DNA of 64,000 nucleotides from Vitrella brassicaformis. Its lineage: Eukaryota; Sar; Vitrellaceae. This document shows positions 33,266-49,301 of the stretch, one piece after another (positions within the stretch are counted from its first letter, which is position 1; every line of letters begins with the position of its first letter). The position numbers and the translations under genes are program-made. The DNA lies in the NCBI GenBank assembly GCA_001179505.1, contig CDMY01000353.1, forward strand, positions 1 through 64,000, in the 5' to 3' direction. Below the pieces are notes generated by a model. The model was not told where the DNA came from. It ran no database searches and saw nothing but the letters and a program-made list of their open reading frames with translations.

Positions 33266-34014
33266 GTAACTGATGGATCTGAGGGCTGTGGACGTATGTG
33301 TCTAGAGATGCATGTGCTCATGGGATTAGTAGGGACATTTGTGTCGTGAGCAGAGCAGCTTTGGACGGTAGGTAGAGAGGAACGGGGTGCAAGTGGGGAC
33401 AACACCAACACATGAACTTGAACTCGGTAGGTAGCTCAAAAATCCCTTAGGTGTATATGTTTGTATCGTATCGGTCTCTCCAAAACCAACAATACCCATG
33501 GATAGCTAGCTGCATGCCCCAGGTCACTCCGTTCCTTCGTGGCCCCTTCTGTGTGGACGACGAGGTGTCAATGCCCTCTTACTTACCATCCTCCCCACTC
33601 TCAGGAGACTGGCTCAGTACGACAGCACCGTCAGCCCGTCGTCAACGCCTCAGGACCCACAGCAGAAACGAGCAACACCACTCACTCACTCATACGTCTG
33701 CCTTCCCATCTATCCCGTCTGCACATCGCTATTGCCCATCCATGTTCTCTACAGAACGAGCACGGCACCCATCCATCCATCCATCCATCCATCATCGCGC
33801 ACACAAAAAGGGCTGGCCAGCCAGCCAGCCAGCCGGTCGATCGGTCGGTCGGTCAGAGCCGCTTCACAGCCAACTCTCGTCGGTCAATCGAGTTCACTGC
33901 ATTCTCAGACATAGGCGAAAGACAGACACACGCAGAGCAGAGAGGGAGAGGGAGAGGGAGAGAGAGGGAAGGAGAAGGACAGATGGGCAAAACCGCCACC
34001 GTCCGTCCGTCCGC
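33266..34014. other. Intergenic, convergent gene ends
   Basis: Simple repeats dominate: CCAT units near 33775-33795, CCAG/GGTC units near 33820-33855, GAGAGG units near 33940-33975. No gene supported. Confidence 0.5.
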
Positions 34015-35064
34015 TCAGACGAAGGGGAAGGGTTTGTCCGAGAGGAGGTCGCCCACGACCAGCCCGAGGATGCCCATCTGCGCCAGCCTGCCGTTGTTGA
34101 TCTCCTTGTCCTGATATTCACGCAACTTGGCAGGGTCGCTCTCTCGGAACCTTCACACACACACACACACACACACAGAGCCCATTTCGTCCTTCCACCG
34201 AGGCCTCAGCTGTAGATCTGTGCATTCATGCATGCTTACCACCAGCCGGGCTGGATGTCGCCAGGCTCAGCGTCCTCATCGGTGAACTGTCTGCTGAAGA
34301 CCACGGCCTCGAGGAAGGCCTGGAAGGCCAGGATCTGCGCGATGCCCGCTGCAGGCATCTTGCCAGAGATGATGGCGTCAATGCCGGGCGGCACGTCGGT
34401 GAACTTGAGGTTCAGAGAGCTGGACAGCAGCCCGGGGAACTGGTAGTAGAAGGGAACGACTGGCAGAGAGAGGAGAGACACCAGACAGACAGGGAGGGAG
34501 AGAGAGGCAGAGATTGTGTTGCCTTTGATTTGTGCGTCCCGGGCTGCTCACTGTAGCCGAGGACAGCGAGCATCGCCAGTCTGCCGTGCTTGATCTCGAT
34601 GGCCCTCCACTTCTTGTAGGCCGCATCCTCGGGATCTTTGTCCTGCACAACACAACACACCCCCACACACACGAGCCACCCCGCGCACATTGAGTGCATG
34701 TTGGCACACACACCGGTGCATCACACATCATAGGCTGGCTGCCCACCCACCGTGAAGATGTTGAGGGGGTCGAAGTACCCGAGTGGCGGCAGCACGCCGG
34801 GCTCGCTGTCGAAGGCGCTGGTCTTGGTCGCCATCTCCAGCTGAGACCTGGCAGGCGACGTCCGAGACCTGCGCAAACGGAACACAACACCCACCCAGAT
34901 CAGCGACGCAGCCCCTTTGCTAGTGGCATCCTGCACCGTTCTGCGCGCGCGTGTGTGTACCTGAGCGTCGGCAGCCTCCCCGCTGATGGGACGAAGGCCT
35001 CATCGCTGGCCGCGCACACAGATGCGACAAGGGCGATGCAGACGGCTGCAATGGCGGACTTCAT
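34015..35064 (-). CDS. Light-harvesting chlorophyll-binding protein (FCP/LHCR type), plastid
   Basis: Exons 35064-34961, 34868-34751, 34642-34552, 34459-34240 and 34150-34015 give 669 nt (222 aa). Helix 1 has the chlorophyll-ligand motif EIKHGRLAMLAVLGY and helix 3 the matching EINNGRLAQMGILGLVVGDL. Between them is AQILAFQAFLEAVVFSRQF (helix 2). GVLPPLGYFDPLN just before helix 1 is typical of fucoxanthin/peridinin-plastid antennae. The N-terminus is a bipartite leader: signal peptide MKSAIAAVCIALVASVCA, then a short transit region with Phe (DEAFVPSAGRLPTLR). It binds pigments in the thylakoid membrane and passes energy to the photosystems. It is transcribed divergently from GatC, 121 bp away. 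Confidence 0.9.
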
Positions 35065-35185
35065 GACGCTGGGAGAGGAGCGCGGAGGCCGGACCGACGG
35101 ATCTGAGATCTGCAGCAGCGGTTTCACAGGGCGCAGATCTGATTGGCCGAGCGGTTTCATGGAATGCCCTAGCAGCCAAGAGGCG
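35065..35185. promoter_or_regulatory. Divergent promoter between LHC and GatC
   Basis: 121 bp between start codons. It carries GAGATCTGCA at 35105-35114 (the reverse complement of TGCAGATCTC found in two other promoters), GCAGCAGCGGTTTCAC at 35112-35127 (same as upstream of COX2a) and GCAGATCTGATT near 35133. A regulatory role is inferred from recurrence. Confidence 0.5.
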
Positions 35186-36024
35186 ATGCAGCTGTTTGTT
35201 TCTGTCTTTGCATTCATTGCCAGGGCGACGGCAGTGCTGCACGAGTCGCCTGGTGATGATCTCTCAGCCTTCATCCCGTCCTCGCCACTGATGGGCGGTA
35301 GATCAGCCTTCACCAGCCGACCTCATGCCGACAGGCGGTGGAGATGGAGCCGGCGAGGCAGATCCATGCCGCTGCATGCGCAAGGAGGTGACGAGATGGA
35401 TGCACACTGTGATGTGTGCATGTGTTGGTCTGTGGCTGGTCTGTTTGTGCAGGTGGAGAGGCGAGTGATGCTGCTGTGGTTGTGGACGAGGCTTTGGTGC
35501 GGAAAACGGCCGCCCTGGCGCACCTCGACCTCACCGATGACGAGGTAAGTGAAGTCGGGCAGAACATGGCGGGCCATTTGTTTGCAATCAATGCATGTGA
35601 GGTGTTCGCGGCCTTTGTGTGCGTGAGGTGTCGGAGATGGTGCACCAGTTCAAGGACTTCCTCCGCTTTGTGGACGACATGAAGGCCATCGACACGTCGC
35701 AACTCGACGTCAGCCCGCGCACACACCACACAACACGTGACGAACTCACTCCGCCATCTGGGTGCGCGTGTGTGGTGGGTGTGTCAGATTGATGTGATGT
35801 CGCCACGCGCGTCGGTGCCCTACCGCGACCCACTCAGGGAGGACACAGTGCAGCCGTTCGACAACAGGGTGAGCTCACTCACACACACACACAAGGGGGA
35901 TGTGCGTGCGTCGTGAATGTGTGGTGTGTGTCTGTTGTGTGTGCAGGAGGCCATCGTTGCGAACATGCCCGAGGAGGAGGACGGCTTTCTGCGGATACCC
36001 AGGGTCGGCGAGATCGAAGACTGA
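35186..36024 (+). CDS. GATC: Aspartyl/glutamyl-tRNA amidotransferase subunit C (GatC), organelle-targeted
   Basis: Exons 35186-35387, 35453-35544, 35628-35708, 35788-35868 and 35947-36024 sum to 534 nt (177 aa). The core VRKTAALAHLDLTDDE, the helix MVHQFKDFLRFVDDMKAIDT and the later RASVPYRDPLRED then FLRIPRV are the GatC signature. GatC is the small subunit that holds GatA and GatB together. GatCAB converts misacylated Glu-tRNA(Gln) to Gln-tRNA(Gln), a step needed in plastids and mitochondria. The ~75-residue N-terminal extension begins as a signal peptide (MQLFVSVFAFIARATA) and contains Phe-bearing SAFIPSS and SAFTSRP, favouring plastid import. It is longer than bacterial GatC (about 95 aa) because of this leader. 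Confidence 0.85.
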
Positions 36025-37295
36025 CTGACTGACTGATGGGCGGATGGCCGGGGACGCGTTGTACAGACAGACGCTGTGACGTGATGCGGGTGACAGACGG
36101 ATGTATGTGCGCTCTCGTGTTGGCCTCGTCACCGTCAGGCTGTTGAGGTCTGCGTCTGCGGCGGTTGCGCGGCTGTCGACGCGAACATCAACAGCCACAT
36201 GCACTGACGAGGCCGACACGGACGCATCCATGCAGGGTGTGTGTGTGTGTGTGTGACCACTCCAGCACCAGGGTTTTGTCCGCGTCCTCCTGACGGTGGA
36301 GTTGAAGCGACTTCCCTCGCAATCAGCCCCACCATCAGGGGTTCGTGGCATGAAACGCTGATGCAGGAGAAGGAGAGGTGTGTGTGTTGTATAGCCGTTT
36401 TCTCGTATTGGTCGGTGTGTGGCGTGTTTGTCTCGTGTGCAGCTGACTGAAGGGTAGGTTGCCAGTTGGGGCATCGATCGTTAGGTGCACCAGCGTGCCA
36501 ACTCTGGTTTGGTCCGATGGATGATTGTCCGGCTGACTGACTGACTCATCGCTATCTTTCACGCACGAGGCGCTCATTTAAATGAGACACTTTTGTAGAG
36601 TCCATGTATATACAAAAGAGTCACTGTACTTACTGTATATACTCATACAGACAGACACACGACACAAACATCCACCGTCATCGGCATGACACTCCCCCTC
36701 TCCCACAAGGTTTTTTCTCATCATGCCATCACAGCTCTAGCAGCTCTAGCACAACACACCTCTGGGCTCAAGTGCAGAGCGCATGCGTCATGCAGTGCAA
36801 AGTGAGCAGAAAGACCCTCTCTCCCCACTGTTGTTTGTGGTCTGCCCGTCCTCACACTCATACCTTATGGCATCAATCACAGCATAGAAGAGAGCGAATG
36901 CAGAGAGCTCACTGACCGCTCCCCTTCGAAAAACAGAGGAGCCCCAATTTTTGAATCAACGCGAACCGGTTCACGGGCGTCCGCACCCCGGTAGCTCGCA
37001 AATGACGAGAAAAGGACAGAAATAGGACAAATCGACAGGGTGAGATACACAGGACTTATAGCGCACTCACAAGTCGCCCATTGATACCCGATTGATTCAT
37101 TATATCTGTTGCAGATCTCGTACGCAGATTCAGGAGGCACCGCCTGTCGCCGACGTCTGACTGCCGTGAGGTCAGCGGAGCAGCTTAATGCACATCCATG
37201 GTGCACTGCTTGTTATTGCTTATGGTCTGTCGTCTGGTCAGGGAAGCCGTGCTCGCGCCGTTCTGCCTCACCCGAGACGATGAAACAAAGGACTC
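36025..37295. other. 1.3-kb intergenic stretch upstream of the gene at 37296
   Basis: No convincing coding exon on either strand. A minus-strand open frame at 36877-37206 lacks any domain or splice context. TGCAGATCTC at 37110-37119 matches the element in two other promoters and lies 177 bp before the next start codon. An AT-richer patch lies at 36590-36650. Confidence 0.45.
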
Positions 37296-38326
37296 ATGAA
37301 GCGTTTGTTGGGCGTTAGTTGTCTTGTCCTGCTGTTCCAACTTGGACCTCACCCCGCGATTTGTTCGCCTTCCCTCCCCTCGTTCGTCCACCCGGCGCGC
37401 GTGAACGCTCTGCGCAGCCGGACGGTACGACCCTGTGCCACAGATGGCTGTGAGCACAAGACGCGGCTTGAGGCGACTCGGGCGCATCGGCTGGTCCGCT
37501 TCTTCCGGAGAATCGAGCTGCCGGCATTCGGCGAAACCCGTCGGCTGCGAGAGATGGTGCATGCCACGAATAAGCAGCGGCCGTTCGACCGCATCTGGCT
37601 AGCGGAAGAGCATGGGGGGCTCAACTGCAGGGGGACCTTCATGGTGCTGATGGATTGCGCATTGGAAGACGTTGGTACGTCAGAGAGGGGGTCTGCTGAC
37701 CTGTGTGTGACGGTATGTATCTATGTGTGTGTGCAGGCCTCACGACGAGGGGACCCCCCGACCCTGTGCGCCAGAATATTAAGGCGCTCGCAGAGGTCTA
37801 TGCCTCTCGGCCCTTCAGTCACATCGAGGTCTCGGCCAGGGCACTTGAGCGGATCTGGCAGCAGTGCTGCAAAGATGAAAGGTCCGAGGCAAGTGCGGAC
37901 CGACGAACGTATGGTGACCATCTGTGTGTGTGTGCGCGTGGTGGCAGGGACTTCGAACAGTTCTACCTCGACATGTGGAGTCAGATTAACAACGGAAGTG
38001 GTGCGCACAGCGCCGACTAACGAACGAAGGAAAGCACTCGCGCTGGACACAGCTACATCCATCCCTTTTGTGTGGGGCCGGTGTGTGTGTGTGTGTGTTT
38101 GTGTGTGTGTTTGTGTGTGTGTTCAGAGGCGCATGTCCAGGAGGCCTACGGTGTCCCCCTGTGGATCGAACTCGAGGACGAGTCCAGCCTGGACACCATG
38201 CATATGATGGCCGAAGAGCTGGACGTGGTGGCCATCTCGGAGAACCGCTTGGGCAACTGGGAGATTTCAGACGAGGAGCCAGACCCACACGCGCTTTACT
38301 GCGACGTCGTAGAAGGAGACAAATAG
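37296..38326 (+). CDS. Unrecognised protein with N-terminal signal peptide
   Basis: Exons 37296-37674, 37737-37881, 37948-38000 and 38127-38326 sum to 777 nt (258 aa), phase kept at each splice. The start MKRLLGVSCLVLLFQLGPHP is a clear signal peptide. The next 40 residues are Arg/Ser/Pro/Ala-rich (VNALRSRTVRPC) and could be a plastid transit region. The mature part is mixed and charged, with two halves: HRLVRFFRRIELPAFGETRR...RPFDRIWLAEEHGG, and an acidic C-terminus with IELEDESSLDTMHMMAEELD and IDELDV-like helices. I recognise no family. Confidence 0.6.
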
Positions 38327-38854
38327 ACCAGACAGACAAATCCCGAACACCCGACGGCGGGGGGCGGGGGGATTTTAATCATGCAGTCAGTGACTTGCAA
38401 GGTAGTGAGGGAGTGAGCCAGCAAATCTGCCCACGGCCAGCAGTGTTTTATGGCGTGGTGCGTGTGAGAGAGAATGTGTGTGTATGTCATCAGTGGTTGG
38501 GGCTTGGTGGGGCCGATTGGTGAGGGGCGGATTGAAGCATAGGTCTCCTTCCTGTTTGTGTGTGTACATAGATTAGATTGGTGACTTCTGGCTGGCACGG
38601 CACGGGACACACTGGTTCCCTGTTCAGACGCTATTCATCAACATCGATCACAGTTCTTCTGTGCCAGCCAGCTGACGTGTTTGTTGATTGCACTGCACAC
38701 GGTCTGTCGGTGGCAGGCAAAGACCGACAAACAGATTATTGACTGTCGCGCATGGCATGCACACACAAGAGTTACTTACGGGGTATTCACAGAGACACAC
38801 GACACACGACTATACCAACCGTCACATAAGAGGCATCAATCACATCACGTCACA
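38327..38854. other. Intergenic, convergent gene ends
   Basis: G-rich tract near 38357-38372 and CACATCACGTCACATCACAT repeats near 38833-38860. No gene supported. Confidence 0.5.
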
Positions 38855-44258
<5,404 letters not shown>

Positions 44259-44668
44259 TTCCAGACCACAGATAGGCGTCGAAAAAGATCAGACCAGATC
44301 AGCAGGACTTAGCTGACCTGATGAATCACAGATCCCGTCAGGTGCTTCCTCATTGGCTGTCGACGATGAATCTTCTCAAGATCTGTGCTTCCTATAGCAC
44401 GAGGCAGCGTCGCTGGCACCACTTCAAAAGCCTCCTTCTCCAAGCAACACCTTTAAACATGCGAGCTGAGAAACGACCCAAACTACAAGATGAAAAGGGC
44501 GAATTGAGAGCGTTGTGCTGCAGTCTGGGCAGTCTACATTGCACCCCTTGAGTTTTTGGTTCGTCGTTGGCTTCGTCCTCTCTGCTTTCCTCACCCCAAC
44601 TTCAGCCTTCCCGCAGTGCAGAGCGGCCCAAAGCGGCTCGCATCTCAGCTGCAGCGACCCAATTAAGG
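44259..44668. promoter_or_regulatory. Divergent intergenic region between the Ca-ATPase and the gene at 44669
   Basis: 410 bp between start codons. Close to the ATPase start are GATCAGACCAGATCAGCAGG and CACAGATCCC, variants of the AGATC-containing promoter element. The rest has short open frames without support; some is probably 5' UTR of the plus-strand gene. Confidence 0.35.
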
Positions 44669-46495
44669 ATGCCGCCCGACCAGAGCCATGACGATGCCAT
44701 CGTCAGCCCCAGGCGACCCCGCCGCAAAGTGGACGTCTTCAGCCGCCTCACTGGCGATACGGATGAGGACACCCACAGGGATGTGGTGACGGTGTACAGC
44801 AAGGACTGGCACCGGGAGATGTCACGGCACGAGGCTAGCACCACGCGCTCGTCCAGGAAGACCGCATCACCCGCTGCCAGCCCTCGCAGGTGAGACACAC
44901 AAGGTGTCGCTCCCACTCACACATAGACAGCCCCATGACATGATCCACATTTATTTCTCTTCACTCACCCGTCACACTGCTATCTCTCTCTCCCGATCTC
45001 TGTCTGTTCTTTCCGTCTCTCTGTCTGTCCAATAGTGCTGCCTCCGGCATGCCCCACACGGCCACAGCGTCCCCCACACATCGCGACGAGGTCCACGAAG
45101 TCCCACAACATCAGCCGGATCAAACACCGTTTTCAGCCAGGCCCCCATCGCAGGGCACCGGAGTGTCGAGGGAGTCCCGTGACGCCGCCCACAAGCTGCG
45201 TAAGATGGAGACCTTGCGCAAAATAGAGGAATTGCGTGAGACCGACCACCAGAAGATTCTGAGCGACATCGACAGGCGAAAGCAGAGGGAGGCGCGGGCT
45301 TTTGAGGAGAGCATGAAGGCACTCAGCCGGAGGACACCGGCCACGGTGGAGGTGGGGAGGTTGCTGCGGCTGCACCGGGAGCACATCCACAAGAAACGGT
45401 CAGCCAGTCGGTCACATGAGACGGACAGACAATGACGAGTGCATTCTGTGTGGACAGAGTGTCCCTGACGGAGGACTGGAACAGGAGTGTCCTCAATCCC
45501 TTGCAGGAATACATCCAGCAGACGCTCACAGAGCCCCCCCCTCTCCCTGCTGTCATGCAAGCGGGGCCAGCCACTGAGCGCTCCCTCGAGTGGCGGAGGC
45601 GGCAGCGGGCATCCTCCCCCGCATCAGCACGGTACACACAACCGCAATGATGGATGGTGAGTTCTGTCTGTTGACTGCTGGTGTGTTTGTTCTGTGTTCA
45701 GTGAGCTGGCGGCTTCATCAGACGAAGAGCTCTTCCGTCGCACGTATGACTCGTTCTTCTCGCCAAGGCAGCGGGAGATGGCGTACAGGTCGCAGTTTGC
45801 CCGTCGATTGCCGGCCAGAGAATCCCAAGCGTGGAAGGCCACACCATCAGGCCGTGAGTGCCGTCCCACAATGCCCCCTGAGTCGTGGGGCGAGCTCATC
45901 CTTCTGGTAGGTATACAACCAGCTGTATACATGATCGTTCTGTGTGTACTCCTCCATCTGTCTGACTGTCAGGCGTCTCCCTTCAACCACACGCGGGATG
46001 GCGGGCCGCCTCTTGTCGGGAGGGGGAGGAATATTGGCGAGCCCAGCGACCATGACCTTCTCGTGGAAGGCATGACACCGCGGGAGCCAGCGGGGCTCAG
46101 AAAAGGCGGCGACAGGGGCATTCTCAAGCAGGGAGGTATGCACGCGCATATGACCAATTGCAGTGCACCCACACATCATGACATCATGTCGTTTACCAAC
46201 ACCTATGTATGTCTTTGTGCCTCGGTGTCTCTCATCAGGCAAGTTGGCTCTTCAGGGGGAGGCAAGGATGCATCTGACTGAGTATGGCGGCTCCTCGGCC
46301 GCTCCCCTGCAGGACCACTACCACTACAGCATAGGCAGGGACGTCACTGACAGGGAGTTCTCAAAGGGCAAGCGCATCCTGCCTCCGCCATGCATCCGAG
46401 TGCTCAACCGGAAAAAGGCACGCGAGATGCCAAAAACCTTTGCGGCGGGCGAAGAGAGGACGGGGGGAGAGGAGAAGGGGAATGGAATAGAGTAG
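44669..46495 (+). CDS. Basic, largely disordered protein with a short coiled coil; unknown
   Basis: Exons 44669-44889, 45036-45398, one from about 45460 to 45630, and further exons to the TAG at 46493-46495. The phase is consistent at the checked junctions. The sequence is rich in Arg, Ser, Pro and Glu. A helical stretch, KLRKMETLRKIEELRETDHQ followed by KILSDIDRRKQREARAFEES, should form a coiled coil. Later parts hold TPATVEVGRLLRLHREHIHK, DSFFSPRQREMAYRSQFARR and the C-terminal block LQDHYHYSIGRDVTDREFSK. Such proteins are often cytoskeletal or axonemal, but I have no domain to show it. Confidence 0.55.
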
Positions 46496-46535
46496 ACAAT
46501 TAGGCAGAAAGAGAGAGAGATAGGTAGTGGTCACA

Positions 46536-47700
46536 TCATGCTGATGACGCATGGGTGTCGATCTTCTGCCTGAGGTCGATGAGCAGTGAGTCGACGAGGG
46601 CCTTGGACAGCCCCAGCACCGAGTCAAACGCACCGTCGATCCGCTCGATGTACGGCTCAACCAATGGGTGCTCAATCATCAGACCACCTAAACACACATA
46701 CACACAAGAAGCGCACACACACACACACACACACGGACACACGGACACACGGAAAGACGGACACACGGACACACAACGCAGGGCTGCATGAACCAATCAA
46801 TTGGTGTTAGAAGTTGCCCCCCACGCACCAGCACAGTGCAGGATATCTCCCTCGTCGATGAGCTTCTGGATGATGTCGTCAGGGATGGGCTTGATGTGGA
46901 TGGTCGCCGTGTCCACACCACTCACCTGCACGCACACATGCGCACACACGCAACACACAGTAGGTAACACGGTAAGGCGGCGCACCATTCCATCTGCTCA
47001 CCTGAGTGCGTGTGTGGAGATCGGTGAGGACACATGAGCCGACTGTCTGGCAGGGCGACCGGCCGTAGCCCTCGATGAACTCCCTCGCCTCGGCGCCGTC
47101 GTGAGGCTTCTCGCGAATTCGGCCCTTCCACACAACGACCTGGTCACCTGCACACACAAACAGTGCGGACATCCTGGCACACATGCTGGTCGCTCTCTCT
47201 GCGTGTGGTCTGACTGACCTGTGAGGAGTATCCTGTATGGCGATTCTGTGTTGGCCAGCTTGTCCAGCAGCGCCTGTGCCTTGGCCTTGGCCACCTCCAG
47301 CACCAGCTCTGAGGGACAGCTGGCGCGGTCACCCACCTGCTTCTCATCAATGTCAGCCGACTCAAGATGCAGATCAAATCCCATCTCAGTCAAGATCTGC
47401 CTGCACACATGGAGCACATCCATCCCATGAGCAGCGCATCCATCCATCCACCATACTATCCAGTCAATCGTTGTATGTGTGGTACCTCCTGGTTTTGCTT
47501 TTCGAGCCGACAATGAGTGGCGGGCGCCAGGGCGTCTGCCCATTGGCTGCAGACGACATGATGAGCCCTCCAGCAGCTGTCCTGTGCTGCCTGCGATGAG
47601 TGGAAGACCGCAGCAGGAAGGCGTGAGCCGGGAATGCAATGAATTGGCAGATGGCGAGGGAGAGCGATGCCACGGTGCTAAGGGAAGCGGCTGGACTCAT
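46536..47700 (-). CDS. Maf-family nucleoside triphosphate pyrophosphatase, probably plastid-targeted
   Basis: Exons 47700-47486, 47400-47219, then one each for GDQVVVWKGRIREKPHDGAE, VSGVDTATIHIKPIPDDIIQ and the last, which ends at a TGA at 46536. The Maf pattern is present in order: PPLIVGSKSKTRRQILTEMG (substrate loop), SADIDEK, GDQVVVWKGRIREKP (catalytic Asp and the KP loop), and at the end the Maf-like FDSVLGLSKALVDSLL. Maf enzymes hydrolyse non-canonical or modified NTPs to monophosphates, protecting nucleic acids. The N-terminus, MSPAASLSTVASLSLAICQF then IAFPAHAFLLRSSTHRRQHR, is a signal peptide followed by a Phe and a basic transit stretch. It starts 108 bp from the divergent small gene. 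Confidence 0.8.
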
Positions 47701-47808
47701 TAACAGGCCCAAACCGCGAAGATCTCATGGGCGCGCTGCGAGCTTGGCTGCGAAGACAGAAAGGGAAGACCGACAGAGCCTGTGAAGAAGCCTGTTGTAG
47801 TCTTCGTC
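47701..47808. promoter_or_regulatory. Short divergent promoter
   Basis: 108 bp between the Maf gene and the small plus-strand gene, with GAAGATCTCATGGG and CTGCGAGCTTGGCTGCGAAG, similar to promoter elements elsewhere in the window. Confidence 0.4.
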
Positions 47809-48229
47809 ATGCCTCGTGTGCAGCGGTATCCGGCATCTCCAGTGCAGGAGATCTTCCTGAAGGAGAAGCTGCCGTTCGCCCAGTATGACCCCACCACGGA
47901 GGCCAAGGAGGCACCTGCACCCGCCACGCTCGACTTTGATCAGTGCGTCACTCTCAAGGCCAAATACGAAGACACACTCAAAAGGTCAGTCACACACAAG
48001 GCGGCACGAGAGCAATGACGATGGCTGCACTGCTACCTTCGCTGTTGGTTTGTTGTGTTTGCAGTGTGACGGCGGGCAGCATTTTGCCTGAGCAGGCGGC
48101 CGACAGCGAAGTGGCGTTCCAGTCATGCCTCTCACAGCTGGGTGAGTGAGCCAACTGTCAAGCAGGCCAGGCACATAATATACCGCCACAGTGTGTTTCG
48201 CTCATCTCCCTCCGCCTCTGTTGGTTGCA

Positions 48230-48262
<33 letters not shown>

Positions 48263-48431
48263 GTGTGCAGGGATTGCGCACATCAAGGCGACCGATGCGT
48301 CATGGCAGGAGCTGAAGAGGGGGATGGTGGATAAGATTGACTTCGACAAGCTGAGTGAGCAGGACCCCCGGCAGAAGACCCTCAAATGGACCGTTCCCAG
48401 CATCAACCTGGCCAAGAAGTATGGCGTGTGA
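47809..48431 (+). CDS. Small conserved-looking soluble protein, unknown
   Basis: Exons 47809-47984, 48065-48141 and 48271-48431 sum to 414 nt (137 aa), frame kept. It begins MPRVQRYPASPVQEIFLKEK and has no signal peptide or membrane helix. Its middle is Ala/Glu/Thr-rich, and the end holds IDFDKLSEQDPRQKTLKWTV. No family recognised. The compact size and clean splicing suggest a real gene, possibly a subunit of a larger complex. Confidence 0.6.
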
Positions 48432-49301
48432 TGGTGTGGTGCTGTCCTGCTGCCTCTGATGCCCCTGCTGACTTGATTGCTCTTGGAAGGTTGCTCGATG
48501 ACGGGGGAGGGAGGATCTCTCAATGGTGTCAGAGAGAGATGTGTATGTGTGGTTGCCCTACTGGTTGTACCAAGCGTCACGCCGGGAGCGGGACGGCTAG
48601 ACTGCAGCCATACTCGCATAGGCCAGACTCCTTCCACGCTTGTCTGGAAGCTGCCTCGTCTATGTGGGTGTGGCGTGGGTCCAGCCATCTCTCTCCTGTC
48701 CATGTGACGCGTGGCCGATACAATATACAAGTGCCCTTGCTGTGTTGCCGGTTTTTTGGTCATGTGCACAATGGACACGTGCTTTGATCTTACTGATTGG
48801 ATTTGATTGAATGGCACCTTCCTTCACTCGAGGGTGTCACGTCATGCAGTGGTTACAGGCAGAAAGAGACGGTCATAGCCGATCAGACAGAGAGAGAGAG
48901 AGGGATACAGGCAGGTGCGGAAGTAGCAAAGCAGTGCAAGCCGGCGCTTGAGCAACGAACAAAGTCTCTGTACAACAGCTCATCCATCCATCCATGGCAG
49001 CTGCATGTGTCGGTCATCAAGTAACGTCGAACCGGTGCTCCGTGCGTGCACAGTTGTCGTTCCGACGTTACTTGACGACTCCCACATGCAGCTCCGCAGG
49101 ACCATGAGTGTGTGTCTCCATTCTTCCTCCATATCCATCATGGCTACAGCTACAGACAATGTCCGTCGTCAAAGCGATATCTGCCGCCACAAACACACAC
49201 ACATACACCCACCCGCAGGCACACGCACACGAGCATACGTACCGTCTATTCTTCAATGCGGTCGCTTCCCACCTGTGTGTTGTACTTAGGTGGTCTTGGA
49301 T
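48432..49301. other. Intergenic with a long hairpin
   Basis: About 870 bp between convergent genes. It contains the inverted repeat at 48997-49095 described separately, plus CATCCATC and GAGAGAGA runs. No coding exon supported. Confidence 0.5.
48997..49095. repeat. Near-perfect inverted repeat able to fold into a ~35-bp stem
   Basis: The left arm (about 48997-49032) contains AGCTGCATGTG and TCAAGTAACGTCG. The right arm (about 49059-49095) contains CGACGTTACTTGA and CACATGCAGCT. The arms pair over about 34 positions with a few bulges, around a ~26-nt loop. It could be a pre-miRNA-like or other hairpin RNA, a 3'-UTR structure, or a relic of a short inverted-repeat element. Confidence 0.7.

Noticed and set aside
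33775-33855. Regular CCAT, CCAG and GGTC repeats resembling an array
   Set aside because: Simple tandem microsatellites without spacers; not a CRISPR array, and the genome is eukaryotic.
36877-37206. Minus-strand 109-codon frame
   Set aside because: No recognisable domain, and it overlaps the likely promoter of the gene at 37296.
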